Source: Uranotaenia lowii (lineage: Eukaryota > Arthropoda > Insecta > Diptera > Culicidae). Taken from it: a stretch of DNA of 64,000 bases. Positions within the stretch are counted from its first letter, which is position 1. Each line of letters opens with the position of its first letter. The stretch covers positions 167,577,104-167,641,103 of the forward strand of contig NC_073693.1 of NCBI RefSeq assembly GCF_029784155.1, read 5' to 3'. This document shows positions 33,229-42,605 of this stretch, in pieces. Both the position numbers and the translations under genes were made by a program. The notes under the pieces are model-generated. The model did no database searches. It was not told the origin of the DNA and saw nothing but the letters and a program-made list of their open reading frames with translations.

Positions 33229-34242
33229 TAGGGTTACCATACGTACTCTTTTAAGAGTACATGTACTCTTTTTCGATCGAAAAATGGGCGTACTCTTAAT
33301 TTGTGAAATTTTACCAAATGTACTCTTTTTTTGTTGAAAGACATTTGATCAGAAAAACCGACGTTTTTCTTCCATTTTATGAAGGTGTTTTACAACTTAT
33401 TCAAAAACTACGAAACGAATACAGCTTACAGCAAATTACTTTAACATTTTGTTCTAATAATTAATCATGCATTTTAAGTCGTTATAAACAGTGAGCGCAA
33501 TAAGCGCCTTTGAGTATGCAAGCAGTAATCAATATGCACAAAATTTAGGTATAGTACAGGAATATTTTAAAAGAAAATATATAATTGTCATGTAAGTCAC
33601 ATCACTTCCAAGACATTAACAGTTTTTGATTGAATTGAAATGTCTCGATGCCTCTGATAGCACGAAATACATACAGTAGAACCCTGCTTATCCGAGCTAC
33701 TATTTTCATTCTAAGTCCATGTAAAAATGTGTTTTATCATCGTGATATATTGTTAAAGTATTAAATCTTGAGGAAAAATTTCCTTAATGGGTTAAATTCC
33801 TTAAAAAAACGGTTTGAACGGTAAAATTGACATTTTAGGCCAGTTCAAAATCTGAACTTGCCAGAAACGCCAGGAAAATAATAAAATAAAATCTATGTAC
33901 ATATTTAAGAACCGAGCTATGCGCCTGAATGATATGCAAAACCAGAGCAAAAGGATTGGGTTTATCAATGTATTTCGTTTAATCCGAGGTTTCACTTATC
34001 CGAGATGGTCCCTCCCCTCATTACCTCGGGTAAGCGAGGTTCCACTTTAACCTTTTGCATACCACAGGGTGCACAGCTCGGTAAATATATGGATCTTGTG
34101 TCAACCTGATGGCTGGGATAACGCGGGATCTCAGAAAACTGGAGTTCGGCTGAACGGGGTTCTACTGTTCAACGTTTCTCCTGACTTTTGGATAAATGAT
34201 CTCAATGTACTCTTTTTGGTGTTGCGGTATATAGTAACCCTA
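33229..34242. mobile_element. hAT-type non-autonomous element with perfect 8-bp TSD
   Basis: TIRs TAGGGTTACCATACGTACTC and (complement of right) TAGGGTTACTATATACC. Both ends are flanked by GTCTATAC (33221-33228; 34243-34250), an exact 8-bp duplication typical of hAT. The subterminal motif GTACTCTTTT recurs. A pogo-like MITE sits inside. No transposase frame. Confidence 0.85.
33674..34167. mobile_element. pogo/Tigger-like MITE nested in the hAT element
   Basis: Left end CAGTAGAACCCTGCTTATCC after TA, right end GAACGGGGTTCTACTG, with internal TTATCCGAG and CCGAGGT repeats. CAGTAGAACCYYG...TTATCCGA is the characteristic end of pogo/Tigger elements. The right flank is TT instead of TA. About 494 bp, non-coding. 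Confidence 0.75.
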
Positions 34243-34632
34243 GTCTATACCCACCGAAACGCAAAACGAATTGGCGAACACTAACACATACAGGATATCA
34301 ATGAAACTTGATGTTTCCTCGAAGAGATTCCTTTTCCTTAACTCTAAACGTACATCTTTCAAAGACATGATGGCGAGCATCTTACAAAAGCTTAAACCAC
34401 CAACCCCACAGTAAGTGTACTACACACAAAATTTTCGAGGCCGGAATTTAGCAAAATTTTGCTCAAATTTGACCAGCTAGAAAGTTAGCAATCAATTTAG
34501 CAATTTTTTTTTTTGCTAAAATTGTAGCAAAATAGTGAAAAGTGTCCAGGCTAAATTTTTTACTAATTTTTAAGTAAATAAATGAATGTTTGCTATAAGG
34601 ATATATATGGACGATAGTATTGGCGAAAAATT

Positions 34633-35314
34633 GGCCTCAGCCAAAACCTCAAACTTTGATGGGCTGACGGCCTAACCAGTGATGCTAGGTGCGTTACTAA
34701 AATCAATATTTGCTTGTTTAAAACTAATTATAATATTTCTGAATTGATTATATTTTTTAACAATCAACAGCAAAACGTTTGAATTCATTACGGGGCGTCT
34801 CTGAATAGATGAAGATAAGCCATATTTCGTTGTTTAGTTGTTTCTAACTTCTAAACGAATGCAAAGTCATTCACTGTTACAAAAAAAAAGTAAATTAGTG
34901 AAAGCCACGTCTATTTTGACTATGAAAATAATAGCCTGCATGCTCTGATTATTTATAATATTTTCACATAATTCGCTACATCGTTTAAGTGTGCGATACA
35001 GACAGTTGTTATTCAGTTCAGATAAATGTTGCGTTTAATTTTATATTCTAATAAAAATCTACGGGAAAGTTGCAAATTCTCAGTACTCATGAAAACGTTT
35101 TTCATTAAAAATGCAATTAAAAAAATATAATCATTTTCCAAATATCAATGCACTTGGCAGCCCTGAACACCAAAAAAATCAAAACACGAGCATCTGTGTG
35201 TAGCTTTTCCACAGGGCGAATTTGTCGATATTAGTACCGCAAAATCGCGTTTATCGTGCGCCCTTCTCAAAAATCGATTCTGTTCTCCCGTGGTTTGAGG
35301 TTAGGGCTGAGGCC
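34633..35314. mobile_element. MITE with GGCCTCAGCC ends
   Basis: The left end GGCCTCAGCCAAAACCTCAA is mirrored at 35293-35314 by GTTTGAGGTTAGGGCTGAGG, continuing CC. The interior is AT-rich without an ORF. Nested in the 3-kb TIR element. Confidence 0.7.
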
Positions 35315-35484
35315 TCCTGTTAAGGTGGTGTTCGTGTAAAACTGTCAATATATCCTAATAATGTTAGCATTTTTTTTATTTAAAAAAAACTAGAATTTGA
35401 GTTAATTTTTAATTTTTCCGTTGCGTTGGTTTCAATGATTGGATTGTATTTCTTTTTAATAAAAAGAACAATTTTTTTTGGTTT

Positions 35485-36643
35485 TTATTTATTTTCCACC
35501 TCCTTTCTTCGCACTGTTTTCCTCACCAGTAAAATTCGGAACTCTAGCTTAACACTTCTGCTTTCTTTGATCATAAAACGAGGCTCTTCTAAGGGTTCCA
35601 GTGCCGGCCAAATCACCTTAAGTTGGATGTTTGCATTGATTGTCCCCTCAAATAGCATGTCTGCATCCGAAGAAGAAGCTAAAAAAGAGATAAGATCAAA
35701 GCTTCATGAACAGGTATTATAAAAAAATGTGATCTCCGAACGCGGTTGTCATTTGTAGTGCGAAATCGTTAATCTAATGCAAATTAAAATTAAATACTCA
35801 GATTCAAAATTAAGATTGGGATTTATGGATAATGAAACACAAATCGTTTCAAATTTTCGATTTAAGAACATTTTATGATTTAGACTCAGATACCAGTTAA
35901 ATTTAATATAGGTAATAGCGTTGTTAAGCGTTGTTTATTTTATTTGATGTCTGTTGACTTATTGATTAGATAATAATTTAGATTAAAGTTTTAGAATAGA
36001 TTCCTATGTAATTTTTAAAAATCCTTCCACATCACATGATATAAATTTGAAAAAAAGTTGTATGTGATAGTTTTGCACATTTAATCAAAAGAAAAACTTA
36101 TCATAATTAAATTCATTTGAGAACCTTCTTTTTAATTCGGCAACAAAATTCATAATACGAATCTATCCAAATGAATCGAATTAATAATGATTTCAGAAAA
36201 GATAGAGTTTTTAAAATCAAATTTCAAAATAAAACAAAATTTTGTCTGATTCAAAGTTCTTAGCCTTGAGCCCACCTGATCAATGCGTAAGATAATGAAA
36301 ACCGAAGATACTCACCCATAATCCAGCCAATCACAACAATTCTAAGACTTGCGTTCTCCACAGGTAGGGATAGATGATTCAAAAACCTGAAAATATTTAA
36401 GAGTTATAAAATGAATTCTTTCAAATTATTTTTCACTTTCTCACACTTCTTTGCTCTACATGAATACATTTTTTCAATAAAAAGAAGCAACATGTTTAAT
36501 GTTTTATTTGGTTAACGCCTATCAAGGAGCGGAAATAAAGTTCACAGTGCCCTTTTGAGTTAATAGCATGTACATAGTGTGAAATAAATTAATTCTCCAA
36601 AAAGAACATACCAAACTAGTCCAAATGTTGTGGCTCGTGCCAT
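35485..36643 (-). CDS. Three-exon gene core inside the 3-kb TIR element, product unknown
   Basis: Read on the minus strand, exon A (36643-36612, ATG in context CCAAATGG, MARATTFGLV) ends at donor GTATGT. Exon B (36386-36316, 71 nt, starting after TTTTCAG) encodes FLNHLSLPVENASLRIVVIG and ends at donor GTGAGT. Exon C (35678-35485, after TCTTTTTTAG) is open for 64 codons (SSSDADMLFEGTINANIQLK ... VRRKEVENK) and stops at TAA beside AATAAA. Phases fit at both junctions (TG+G; G+CT). Exon B is hydrophobic enough for a membrane segment. The product, about 98 residues from this ATG, matches no family I recognise. Exon A may instead be internal, joined to upstream exons. It could be a captured host gene or an accessory gene of the element. 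Confidence 0.5.
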
Positions 36644-36822
36644 TTGGATTCCTTTCCGATTACCGTAGTCTCAAATCCGGATGACTGCTGTATAATATAT
36701 AAAACAAAATATATTTGAAGGGTGGACATTTGTTGACTGTTAGAAGTTTTACAATTAATCCAAAAGAAAAAATTGAAACTAAAAATAAAAGCCCTGAATT
36801 AATCAGGAATGGCTCAGCTTAC

Positions 36823-37190
36823 CGGGAAATCTTGAGAAATTCCAAATCGATCCTTGTGTGCTGTCTATGCTTGAGCGGATCCATGCAGCTCCCAAGTCTG
36901 ACGGCACTTCAGCGGACACTAAAATTATTGGTGGCTCTCCGCAGGATTAACGATTAAGCACCCAGCTTGCACACAAGGATAAATAAAATCCAAAAACATA
37001 ACCGAACAGTATCTTCCATCTTGATCATCTCCTGCTTGGAAACGGGCTCACCGGTTTCTGGTCCCCGAATGCGAAAGAGAAAGTTGCATTTGTCGATTAA
37101 AGCTGAAATTAGAAATGGAAAGTGTCATAATATTGAAAAATTTCATTTATTCTTACCAAACGAAACCATTCCAACAGTTCCAACTCGGGG
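36823..37190 (-). CDS. Upstream candidate exons of the same gene
   Basis: On the minus strand, exon 1 ends at 37157 with the strong donor GTAAGA. After a 53-bp intron ending ATTTCTAATTTCAG, exon 2 starts at 37103 in phase (G+CT) and encodes LIDKCNFLFRIRGPETGEPV, then SKQEMIKMEDTVR. A third exon ending at 36823 with donor GTAAGC encodes SAEVPSDLGAAWIRSSIDST followed by IWNFSRFP. Its acceptor (TTTTAG at 36919, or a site upstream) and the donor of exon 2 are uncertain. A weak GAG acceptor would join exon 3 in phase (G+AC) to DYGNRKGIQMARATTFGLVW. Family unknown. Confidence 0.4.
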
Positions 37191-37474
37191 GCACACATTT
37201 TTTCATCAACAGAAAAAAAGAGCTTTCAAACAGTCGAGCGCGCGACAAACACCCAGGGTTTGAGTCAATGGTGCAAAAAATGAAGAAGGTGTTCGAGTCC
37301 ATGCTACTTTAAATACTGAAACTATGTAGTAGCAAATAGATTTTTTCGCTCAAATTCAGTAAAAAAGAGGATGAAACGAGAAATTGCTAACTCAATAGTA
37401 ATTTTTTTTTGCTAACGGAAAGTAACAGCTAATTTTTGCTAAGTGGAGCCTCGAAAGTTTTGTGTGTATGTATG

Positions 37475-37553
37475 CCGTGACCGGGACTCAATCTCATGCC
37501 TGCTGGCTTAGAACACTTGAAGGCTATCCTCTACGCCACGGGCTGCGGCTTTC
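37475..37553 (-). ncRNA. tRNA-like sequence (tRNA-derived repeat or pseudogene)
   Basis: The minus strand starts CCGTGGCGTAGAGGATAGC (an A-box-like TRGYNNARNGG) and ends GAGATTGAGTCCCGGTCACG (B-box-like). The 5' CCGTGGC and 3' GTCACGG can form a 7-bp acceptor-like stem. The anticodon arm is irregular, so it is probably the head of a tRNA-derived SINE or a tRNA pseudogene, not a working tRNA. Confidence 0.45.
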
Positions 37554-37569
37554 TTCATGGGCTTAAACT

Positions 37570-38380
37570 CCAGGACTATTTAAGCTCTTTGGAGACCCCG
37601 TAGCCCTTCGACTTAGTCGCGCTGAATCCTGCCTGCGTTAACAGTCTTCCTGGCTCTGAGTTCATCTGTGGCGAAGGAGTTCTTCAGCCTGTACATTCAG
37701 GCGAGTATGCTGTCATTGACCGTTCATCTCAGCGTGATGGATTCTGTTTTTCCAGTGATCATCGTTCACGTCTTGCACCCGAATCGTTGCACTACATCAG
37801 TTCCTTCTACCAGAATGTCGGCGGTGTAAATTCGTATCTTGTCGATTACCTGCTTGCTACATCGTGCTCCAGCTATGACATCATCACCTTCACTGAACCA
37901 TGGCTGAAAGACCGCACGCTTTCTAGTCAGATTATCAGTCCAGACTATGAAGTCTTCCAATGCGACCGTAGTCCATTAAACAGCAAAAAGTCAACCGGGG
38001 CCCCGCGGGGGTGGAGTGTTACTTGCTGTGAAATCTGAACTCCCATCTATGCTAATCGAAGAGAACTTCTAGAATAATTTGGAACTTTTATGGGCCCGCA
38101 TCGATCTCGGTGACCGGAAACTTTACTTGTGCGTAGTGTACGTGAAACCCTGAGACCAGGCTGAATCTTCCTCGCGCTGCCTCACCTAAGTTAGCTCTAT
38201 GTGCTCTCCCGAAGATGACATACTCGTTATTGGAGATTTCAATTTGCCCGGCCTGAAATGGTGTTCTTTGCGAAGTGGCTTTCTGTTTTCGGATCCCATA
38301 CGTTCTTCGTTTTCGGCATCCTCCAATATCTTCGTAGATAGCTTAAGTGCAGCTACTCTGCGACAAATCTTGTTTGTTTA
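37570..38380 (+). pseudogene. LINE endonuclease-domain fragment (CR1/Jockey group)
   Basis: Part of ORF2 of the same broad group as the 10.7-kb LINE. Segments in order: LPGSEFICG, VIDRSSQRDGFCFSSDHRSR, YQNVGGVNSYLVDYLL, YDIITFTEPWLKDRTLS, DYEVFQCDRSPLNSKKSTG, then after a frameshift and stops VIGDFNLPGLKW (catalytic GDFN motif) and SAATLRQI. It ends at about 38375 without an RT domain. At least two frameshifts; inactive. Confidence 0.8.
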
Positions 38381-38737
38381 ACAGATCTTGTTTATTCATT
38401 GTTTAGATCCTAGGCTTTAGCTTTTTATTTTATTCTATAATCAGTGAATCAAATTGTCCCTGATATTATCTCAAACAAGCGACGTGTACAAGCGAAGTAG
38501 ACGTGTGGGTTTGTCTTTATTCTCTCTCTGTGCGACAACCTTTTGTCTCTCCCGTATGTGTATGACAAATTCTAATGTGAAATTGTCCTGAAATTAACAA
38601 CTTGGGATAATCCGCTTCGCTTATGTGGGTAATCTATCTGATTTCGTAATAATGAAAAATTATGTGACCAGATCATAAGCTATCTGAGAAGAGCTCTTGG
38701 CCTAACTTTAAGGGAAACCATGCTAGAAGTAGTACAG

Positions 38738-39185
38738 GAACACTGGGTCGTGGCCATGACCAATATGGCTGGTTCCGGAACGAAATATGTCAAAGTTATC
38801 GGATTGAGACTTGCGCCATATTGATAGAAAGCTCTTGGCCTCTCCTATCGATTCCTTTCATGAAGAGGCCAAGAGCTTTCTATCAATATGTCGCAAGTCT
38901 CAATCCGATAACTTTGACATATTTCGTTCCGAAACCAGCCAGATTGGCCATGACAACTATCAAGTGTCCCCGAATCACTTCTCCTATCGATTTCGTTTAT
39001 GGAGAGGCCAAGAGCTTTCTATCGATATGTCGCAAGTCTCGATCCGATAACTTTGACATATGTATTTCGTTCCGGAACCGGCCAGATTGGCCATGGCCAC
39101 GACACAGTGTCCCCGATTTCCTTAATGAAGAGGCCAGGAGCTTTCTTCCAATATCTCTCAAGCTACGATCCGTTGAGGTTTTAGT
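38738..39185. repeat. Palindrome plus tandem copies of a ~130-bp satellite-like unit
   Basis: One unit lies inverted (38738-38846), followed by direct units at about 38865, 39005 and 39130 (last partial). The core GAGGCCAAGAGCTTTCTATC is followed by CAATATGTCGCAAGTCTC and ATTTCGTTCCGGAACC. The first two units form a near-perfect palindrome centred at about 38854. Open frames over it on both strands are repeat by-products. Confidence 0.85.
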
Positions 39186-40386
39186 TGCTATTTTCGGAAC
39201 CGCTATCCTTAGGGGAGAGTGAGGATACTTGATCCCTGGGGATACTTGATTCCTTAGCCATATCTCGAAACTGGAATGTCCTACAAAGATCAAATGTTCT
39301 AGAAAAATGTGCCAAATGGAGCAAAACAACTATGCTCAAAAAAAATTATCAAAATAATTGTTTGAGTAATTGAACTTTGTTTGAAAAATTTTACGAAATG
39401 TGACTTGAAGATCTTTTTTCATCACTTTATAATGTTCCTTACATGGAAAAATTATAACCAATATAGGGTAACGGACCTATTTTGGACCGCTTTGGGTAAT
39501 GGCTATACTATTTTCTGAAATAAAAAATCATGTTACAATTTTTGGCTGCTTTATCCGTTCATTACGAAGATACTGTCTTTTTCTATCGAAACATATTGTC
39601 GTTTATTGCAATGTAACCAGATTTAAGCCTAAAAATTAATTTCTTCGATCACTACTCTGGTCGGTATTTTGGACCACCAGGTTTATATTTTGGACCAACT
39701 CCTGGACCTATTTTGGACCACCCTTTAACTAAATAAGTTTTTTTTTTAAACTTTGCTATTTTTACGACAGCGATTGATGTGCAATTATGCGAATGATTCA
39801 GTTAATCATTTCCTTTTTTATTCTTGTATCCGAGTTTTGTTTGTTCACGTAAATTCATTCCTGAACTAACTTTCTTCAATTTTTCTCAGCCTCTATTAAG
39901 CACATGTTTGTCAAATATTTGTTACTATAACCATTAGGATCAATTTTTATGTTCTCCTTCAGGCGATCCAATGATTGTTTAACCCTTCATTTCATGATTT
40001 TCAGTGTTCGGCATCGCTAACTTAAAAATTTGCGTCGCTAATTAAATCGCTAACTCATACAAAGTTTTGTTAAATACGCTAAATGTGCCGAAAAATATAT
40101 CGCTTTAAGCTTAAAGCGCTAATCGCTAACTGTTGACCAACATTAAGGCCGGAATCAATATCAAATTATTATTTTGTCACGCCCCCTTAGATTTTTTACA
40201 ACTCTCCAAGGGGACATTAATAAAGTTTTAAGTATTTAATTAAAAATCTGATAAATTGATCGAGTTTTCATAAAATTAAATGAGCAACACCAAAACTGAC
40301 AAAGATAGGAATTTTAACAAATCTCTGTGTTCTTCTAATAAAATCAACCGAATTTTCGAGCAATTACAAAAGCAAAAAAACAGAAT

Positions 40387-40605
40387 TTGGAAGATGGGAG
40401 CTATATCTTTTTTTTAATTAAAGTTTTGGTTGAAAATTTACTTGATTTACCGGTTTTGTGCAAAGAAGATAGTATGCCATTTTTATGCAAACAATTTTTA
40501 TACTATCCTCATTTAAAATCTTCAACCTGTTTTCCCCTTTTTCAAACTTGCAGGAGCATAGTCAAACGTAGACATTTATACAATTTCTATTTAAACATAA
40601 ATTGA
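40387..40605 (+). CDS. Short open frame, unknown, inside CGCTAAC-ended element
   Basis: A 72-codon frame rich in Leu, Phe and Lys (MEDGSYIFFLIKVLVENLLD ... HLYNFYLNIN). No domain recognised. It ends about 80 bp before the LINE insertion site, and another frame begins just after the LINE. Codon composition is not very different from AT-rich noncoding DNA, so doubt is high. Confidence 0.2.
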   Translation: MEDGSYIFFLIKVLVENLLDLPVLCKEDSMPFLCKQFLYYPHLKSSTCFPLFQTCRSIVKRRHLYNFYLNIN

Positions 40606-40673
40606 AGGCTACAATGGGAATTTTATCATATTTTTATATGAACTGATCTGTAAAATCTTTCACAATACAGTTT

Positions 40674-42074
40674 GTGAAAAGTAAATATCTCAGCCAAAAT
40701 GTGTTTGAAAGTTCTTGTGAGACAAATATTGATGAACTTAAATTGATTTTCAAAAAATTTAAAAATATGAAAGCTCCGGGGGAAGATGGGATTTTCTATA
40801 TTCTTATTAAAAAGTTGCCTGAAAGCACTTTAAATTTTTTAGTTAAAATCTTCAACAAATGTTTTCACTTGGCTTATTTTCCCAATAAATGGAAAAATGC
40901 CAAAGTAACTCCAATTTTGAAACCTGGAAAAAGTGCTTCAGAGCCTTCAAGTTATCGACCAATTAGTTTGCTTCCTTCTTTAAGTAAACTGTTTGAGAGA
41001 GTTATTTTGAATAGAATGATGATTCACATTAATCAGAATTCTATTTTCCCTGATGAACAATTTGGTTTTCGTCATGGACATTCTACTACACATCAACTTT
41101 TGAGTGTAACTAATATGATTAACGCTAGCAAATCTGAAGGATATTCAACTGGTGTTGCTCTTCTTGATATTGAAAAAGCTTTTGACAGTGTTTGGCACAA
41201 AGGTTTAGTAGCTAAATTAGCTCGATTTGATTTTCCTGTATATATCACCAAAATTATTCAAAATTATTTGACTAGCCGAACCTTACAAGTAAGCTATCAA
41301 AATTCATGCTCTGAAAGGACTCCCATTAGAGCTGGGGTCCCTCAGGGCAGTATACTTGGGCCAATTTTATACAATATTTTTACTTCTGATCTTCCAGATG
41401 TACCAGAAGGAAAAGGTAGAAGATTATTTGCTGATGATACTTTGCTTTCAGCCAAAGGTCGAAATTTACGGGTGGTACGCAGTAGATTGCAACAAAATTT
41501 AAATTCCTTTTTGAATTACTTGAAAATGTGGAAAATTTCTCCTAACGCTTCCAAAACTCAACTTATTTTATTTCCCCATAAGCCAAGAGCAAATTTTTTA
41601 AAACCTAATGAAAATCATTCCATAACTTTTAATGGGGTTTCATTAGAATGGTCTGATCACGTGAAGTACTTGGGACTTACACTTGATCGGAATCTTACTT
41701 TTAAAAATCACATTGAAGATATTCAATCTAAATGTAATAAATACACTAAATCTCTTTATTCTCTCATCAACAGGAAATCCAGGTTGTGTCTGCGAAACAA
41801 GATGTTAATCTACAAACAGGTCTTTCGACCAGCGATAATGTATGCAGTTCCGATTTGGTCTAGCTGCTGCGCGACGAGGAAGAAAGCCATCCAGAGGATT
41901 CAGAACAAGGTTCTGAAAATGATTTTGCGGCTTCCACCTTGGCACAGCACCGAAGATCTTCATCGGATTGCAGGCATAGAATCGATCGAAGAGATGGCCA
42001 ACAAAATCATCTCCAACTTCAGAGGCAAATCGATGCAGTCTTCCATCGCAGAGATTCGTTCTCTTTACAATTAA
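40674..42074 (+). CDS. Juan/Jockey-like LINE reverse transcriptase, 5'-truncated but open
   Basis: An uninterrupted 466-codon frame; the first eight codons come from the target site and LINE sequence starts at 40697. Motifs in order: MKAPGEDGIFYILIKKLP, WKNAKVTPILKPGK, YRPISLLPSLSKLFERV, FGFRHGHSTTHQL, ALLDIEKAFDSVWH (catalytic Asp), AGVPQGSILGPILY, RRLFADDTLL (FADD active site), KYLGLTLDRNLTF, then the Jockey-type C-terminus. Stop TAA at 42072. The endonuclease and ORF1 are absent, so it cannot move alone, but lack of stops and an exact 14-bp TSD mark it as the youngest LINE here. Confidence 0.92.
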   Translation: MKSKYLSQNVFESSCETNIDELKLIFKKFKNMKAPGEDGIFYILIKKLPESTLNFLVKIFNKCFHLAYFPNKWKNAKVTPILKPGKSASEPSSYRPISLLPSLSKLFERVILNRMMIHINQNSIFPDEQFGFRHGHSTTHQLLSVTNMINASKSEGYSTGVALLDIEKAFDSVWHKGLVAKLARFDFPVYITKIIQNYLTSRTLQVSYQNSCSERTPIRAGVPQGSILGPILYNIFTSDLPDVPEGKGRRLFADDTLLSAKGRNLRVVRSRLQQNLNSFLNYLKMWKISPNASKTQLILFPHKPRANFLKPNENHSITFNGVSLEWSDHVKYLGLTLDRNLTFKNHIEDIQSKCNKYTKSLYSLINRKSRLCLRNKMLIYKQVFRPAIMYAVPIWSSCCATRKKAIQRIQNKVLKMILRLPPWHSTEDLHRIAGIESIEEMANKIISNFRGKSMQSSIAEIRSLYN

Positions 42075-42320
42075 GTTAGTTTATAGGATTTAGGATTAAG
42101 TTTATACATCTTTTTTTTTCACTACAGGATATTCTCCTATAAATCAAATTATTTATTGCTAAAGCAAATTTAAATCAAATAAACAATGTTTAAAATTAAC
42201 TGTATCAAAGAGTTGAACTGATCATAATTGATCTGAACACTTTAATTTAACTTTAACAATGTAACTTAAATGTAAAGATTAAAAGACTAATAAAGACATA
42301 TTAAAAAAAAAAAAAAAAAA
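40697..42320 (+). mobile_element. Truncated Juan/Jockey-like LINE with poly(A) and 14-bp TSD
   Basis: AAATATCTCAGCCA flanks both sides (40683-40696; 42321-42334). The 3' end is a run of about 20 A after a 245-bp AT-rich 3' UTR. It interrupts a sequence that rejoins as GTAAATATCTCAGCCA|CTTGAAAACAAATGC. Confidence 0.93.
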
Positions 42321-42335
42321 AAATATCTCAGCCAC

Positions 42336-42605
42336 TTGAAAACAAATGCTGATGAAGAGATGTTAAAAATAGTTTTATATTGTTATACACCTTTTATTGT
42401 AAACTTCTTCTGTAAATGTTGCAAAAAGAAAGTGCTAAAAGAGAGAAAAATGACACTCAATACATCTTCACTCGAACTCGAGTACGTGTTCAATCCGAAT
42501 GATGTCCAATGTCACCTTAACTTAATTAATGAAAAAAAGTTTATTCTATCACTAATAATTCAAGAGATTGATAAAAATATATGGGAGTTAGCGGTCTTCA
42601 ATTAG
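42336..42605 (+). CDS. Open frame of 89 codons next to the LINE, unknown
   Basis: MKTNADEEMLKIVLYCYTPF, then a Cys/Lys-rich NFFCKCCKKKVLKERK, then LELEYVFNPNDVQCHLNLIN. It stops just before the repeated TAGCGG motif, so it fills the space up to an element end. It may be an exon of a gene carried by the CGCTAAC-ended element that the LINE split. No family recognised and no transposase triad visible. Confidence 0.3.
   Translation: MKTNADEEMLKIVLYCYTPFIVNFFCKCCKKKVLKERKMTLNTSSLELEYVFNPNDVQCHLNLINEKKFILSLIIQEIDKNIWELAVFN

Larger units (their letters stand above)
32440..34420. repeat. GC-rich dispersed repeat Y, copy 1 (split by a hAT MITE)
   Basis: A GC-rich non-coding repeat starting near CCCAGGTGGTAAATCC, with CTACTCTGGGTCCATGGGTG and AAGTCCACCTGGGGCC. 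It is homologous to 51541-51601 plus 52869-52960. It resumes at 34251 after the hAT insertion and continues to the 34421 element. No long ORF is seen. From composition I infer a retroelement untranslated region, but no LTR, poly(A) or RT was found. Confidence 0.55.
34421..37470. mobile_element. 3-kb TIR element carrying an intron-containing gene
   Basis: Left TIR TACACACAAAATTTTCGAGG and right TIR (complement) TACACACAAAACTTTCGAGG, both continuing GC. TTTAGCAAAATTTTGC-type TAGCAAAA subterminal repeats occur near both ends (34447-34550 and 37330-37445). It contains a smaller MITE (34633-35314) and, on the minus strand, exons of an unrecognised gene (35485 to about 37190). It sits inside GC-rich repeat and LINE debris. 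Target duplication unclear (GTA/TGTA). Confidence 0.75.

Noticed and set aside
36180..36643. Assigning the minus-strand gene to an ionotropic or odorant receptor because of a hydrophobic exon
   Set aside because: One short hydrophobic exon is not enough; no receptor signature motif could be matched.
38811..39329. Open frames of 60-133 codons on both strands
   Set aside because: All are translations of the palindromic satellite units.
39213..39464. Identification of the exact right end of the M2 element
   Set aside because: Copies diverge near 44.6 and 48.7 kb and no convincing inverted match to TAGGGGAGAGTGAGG was found, so I give only approximate limits.
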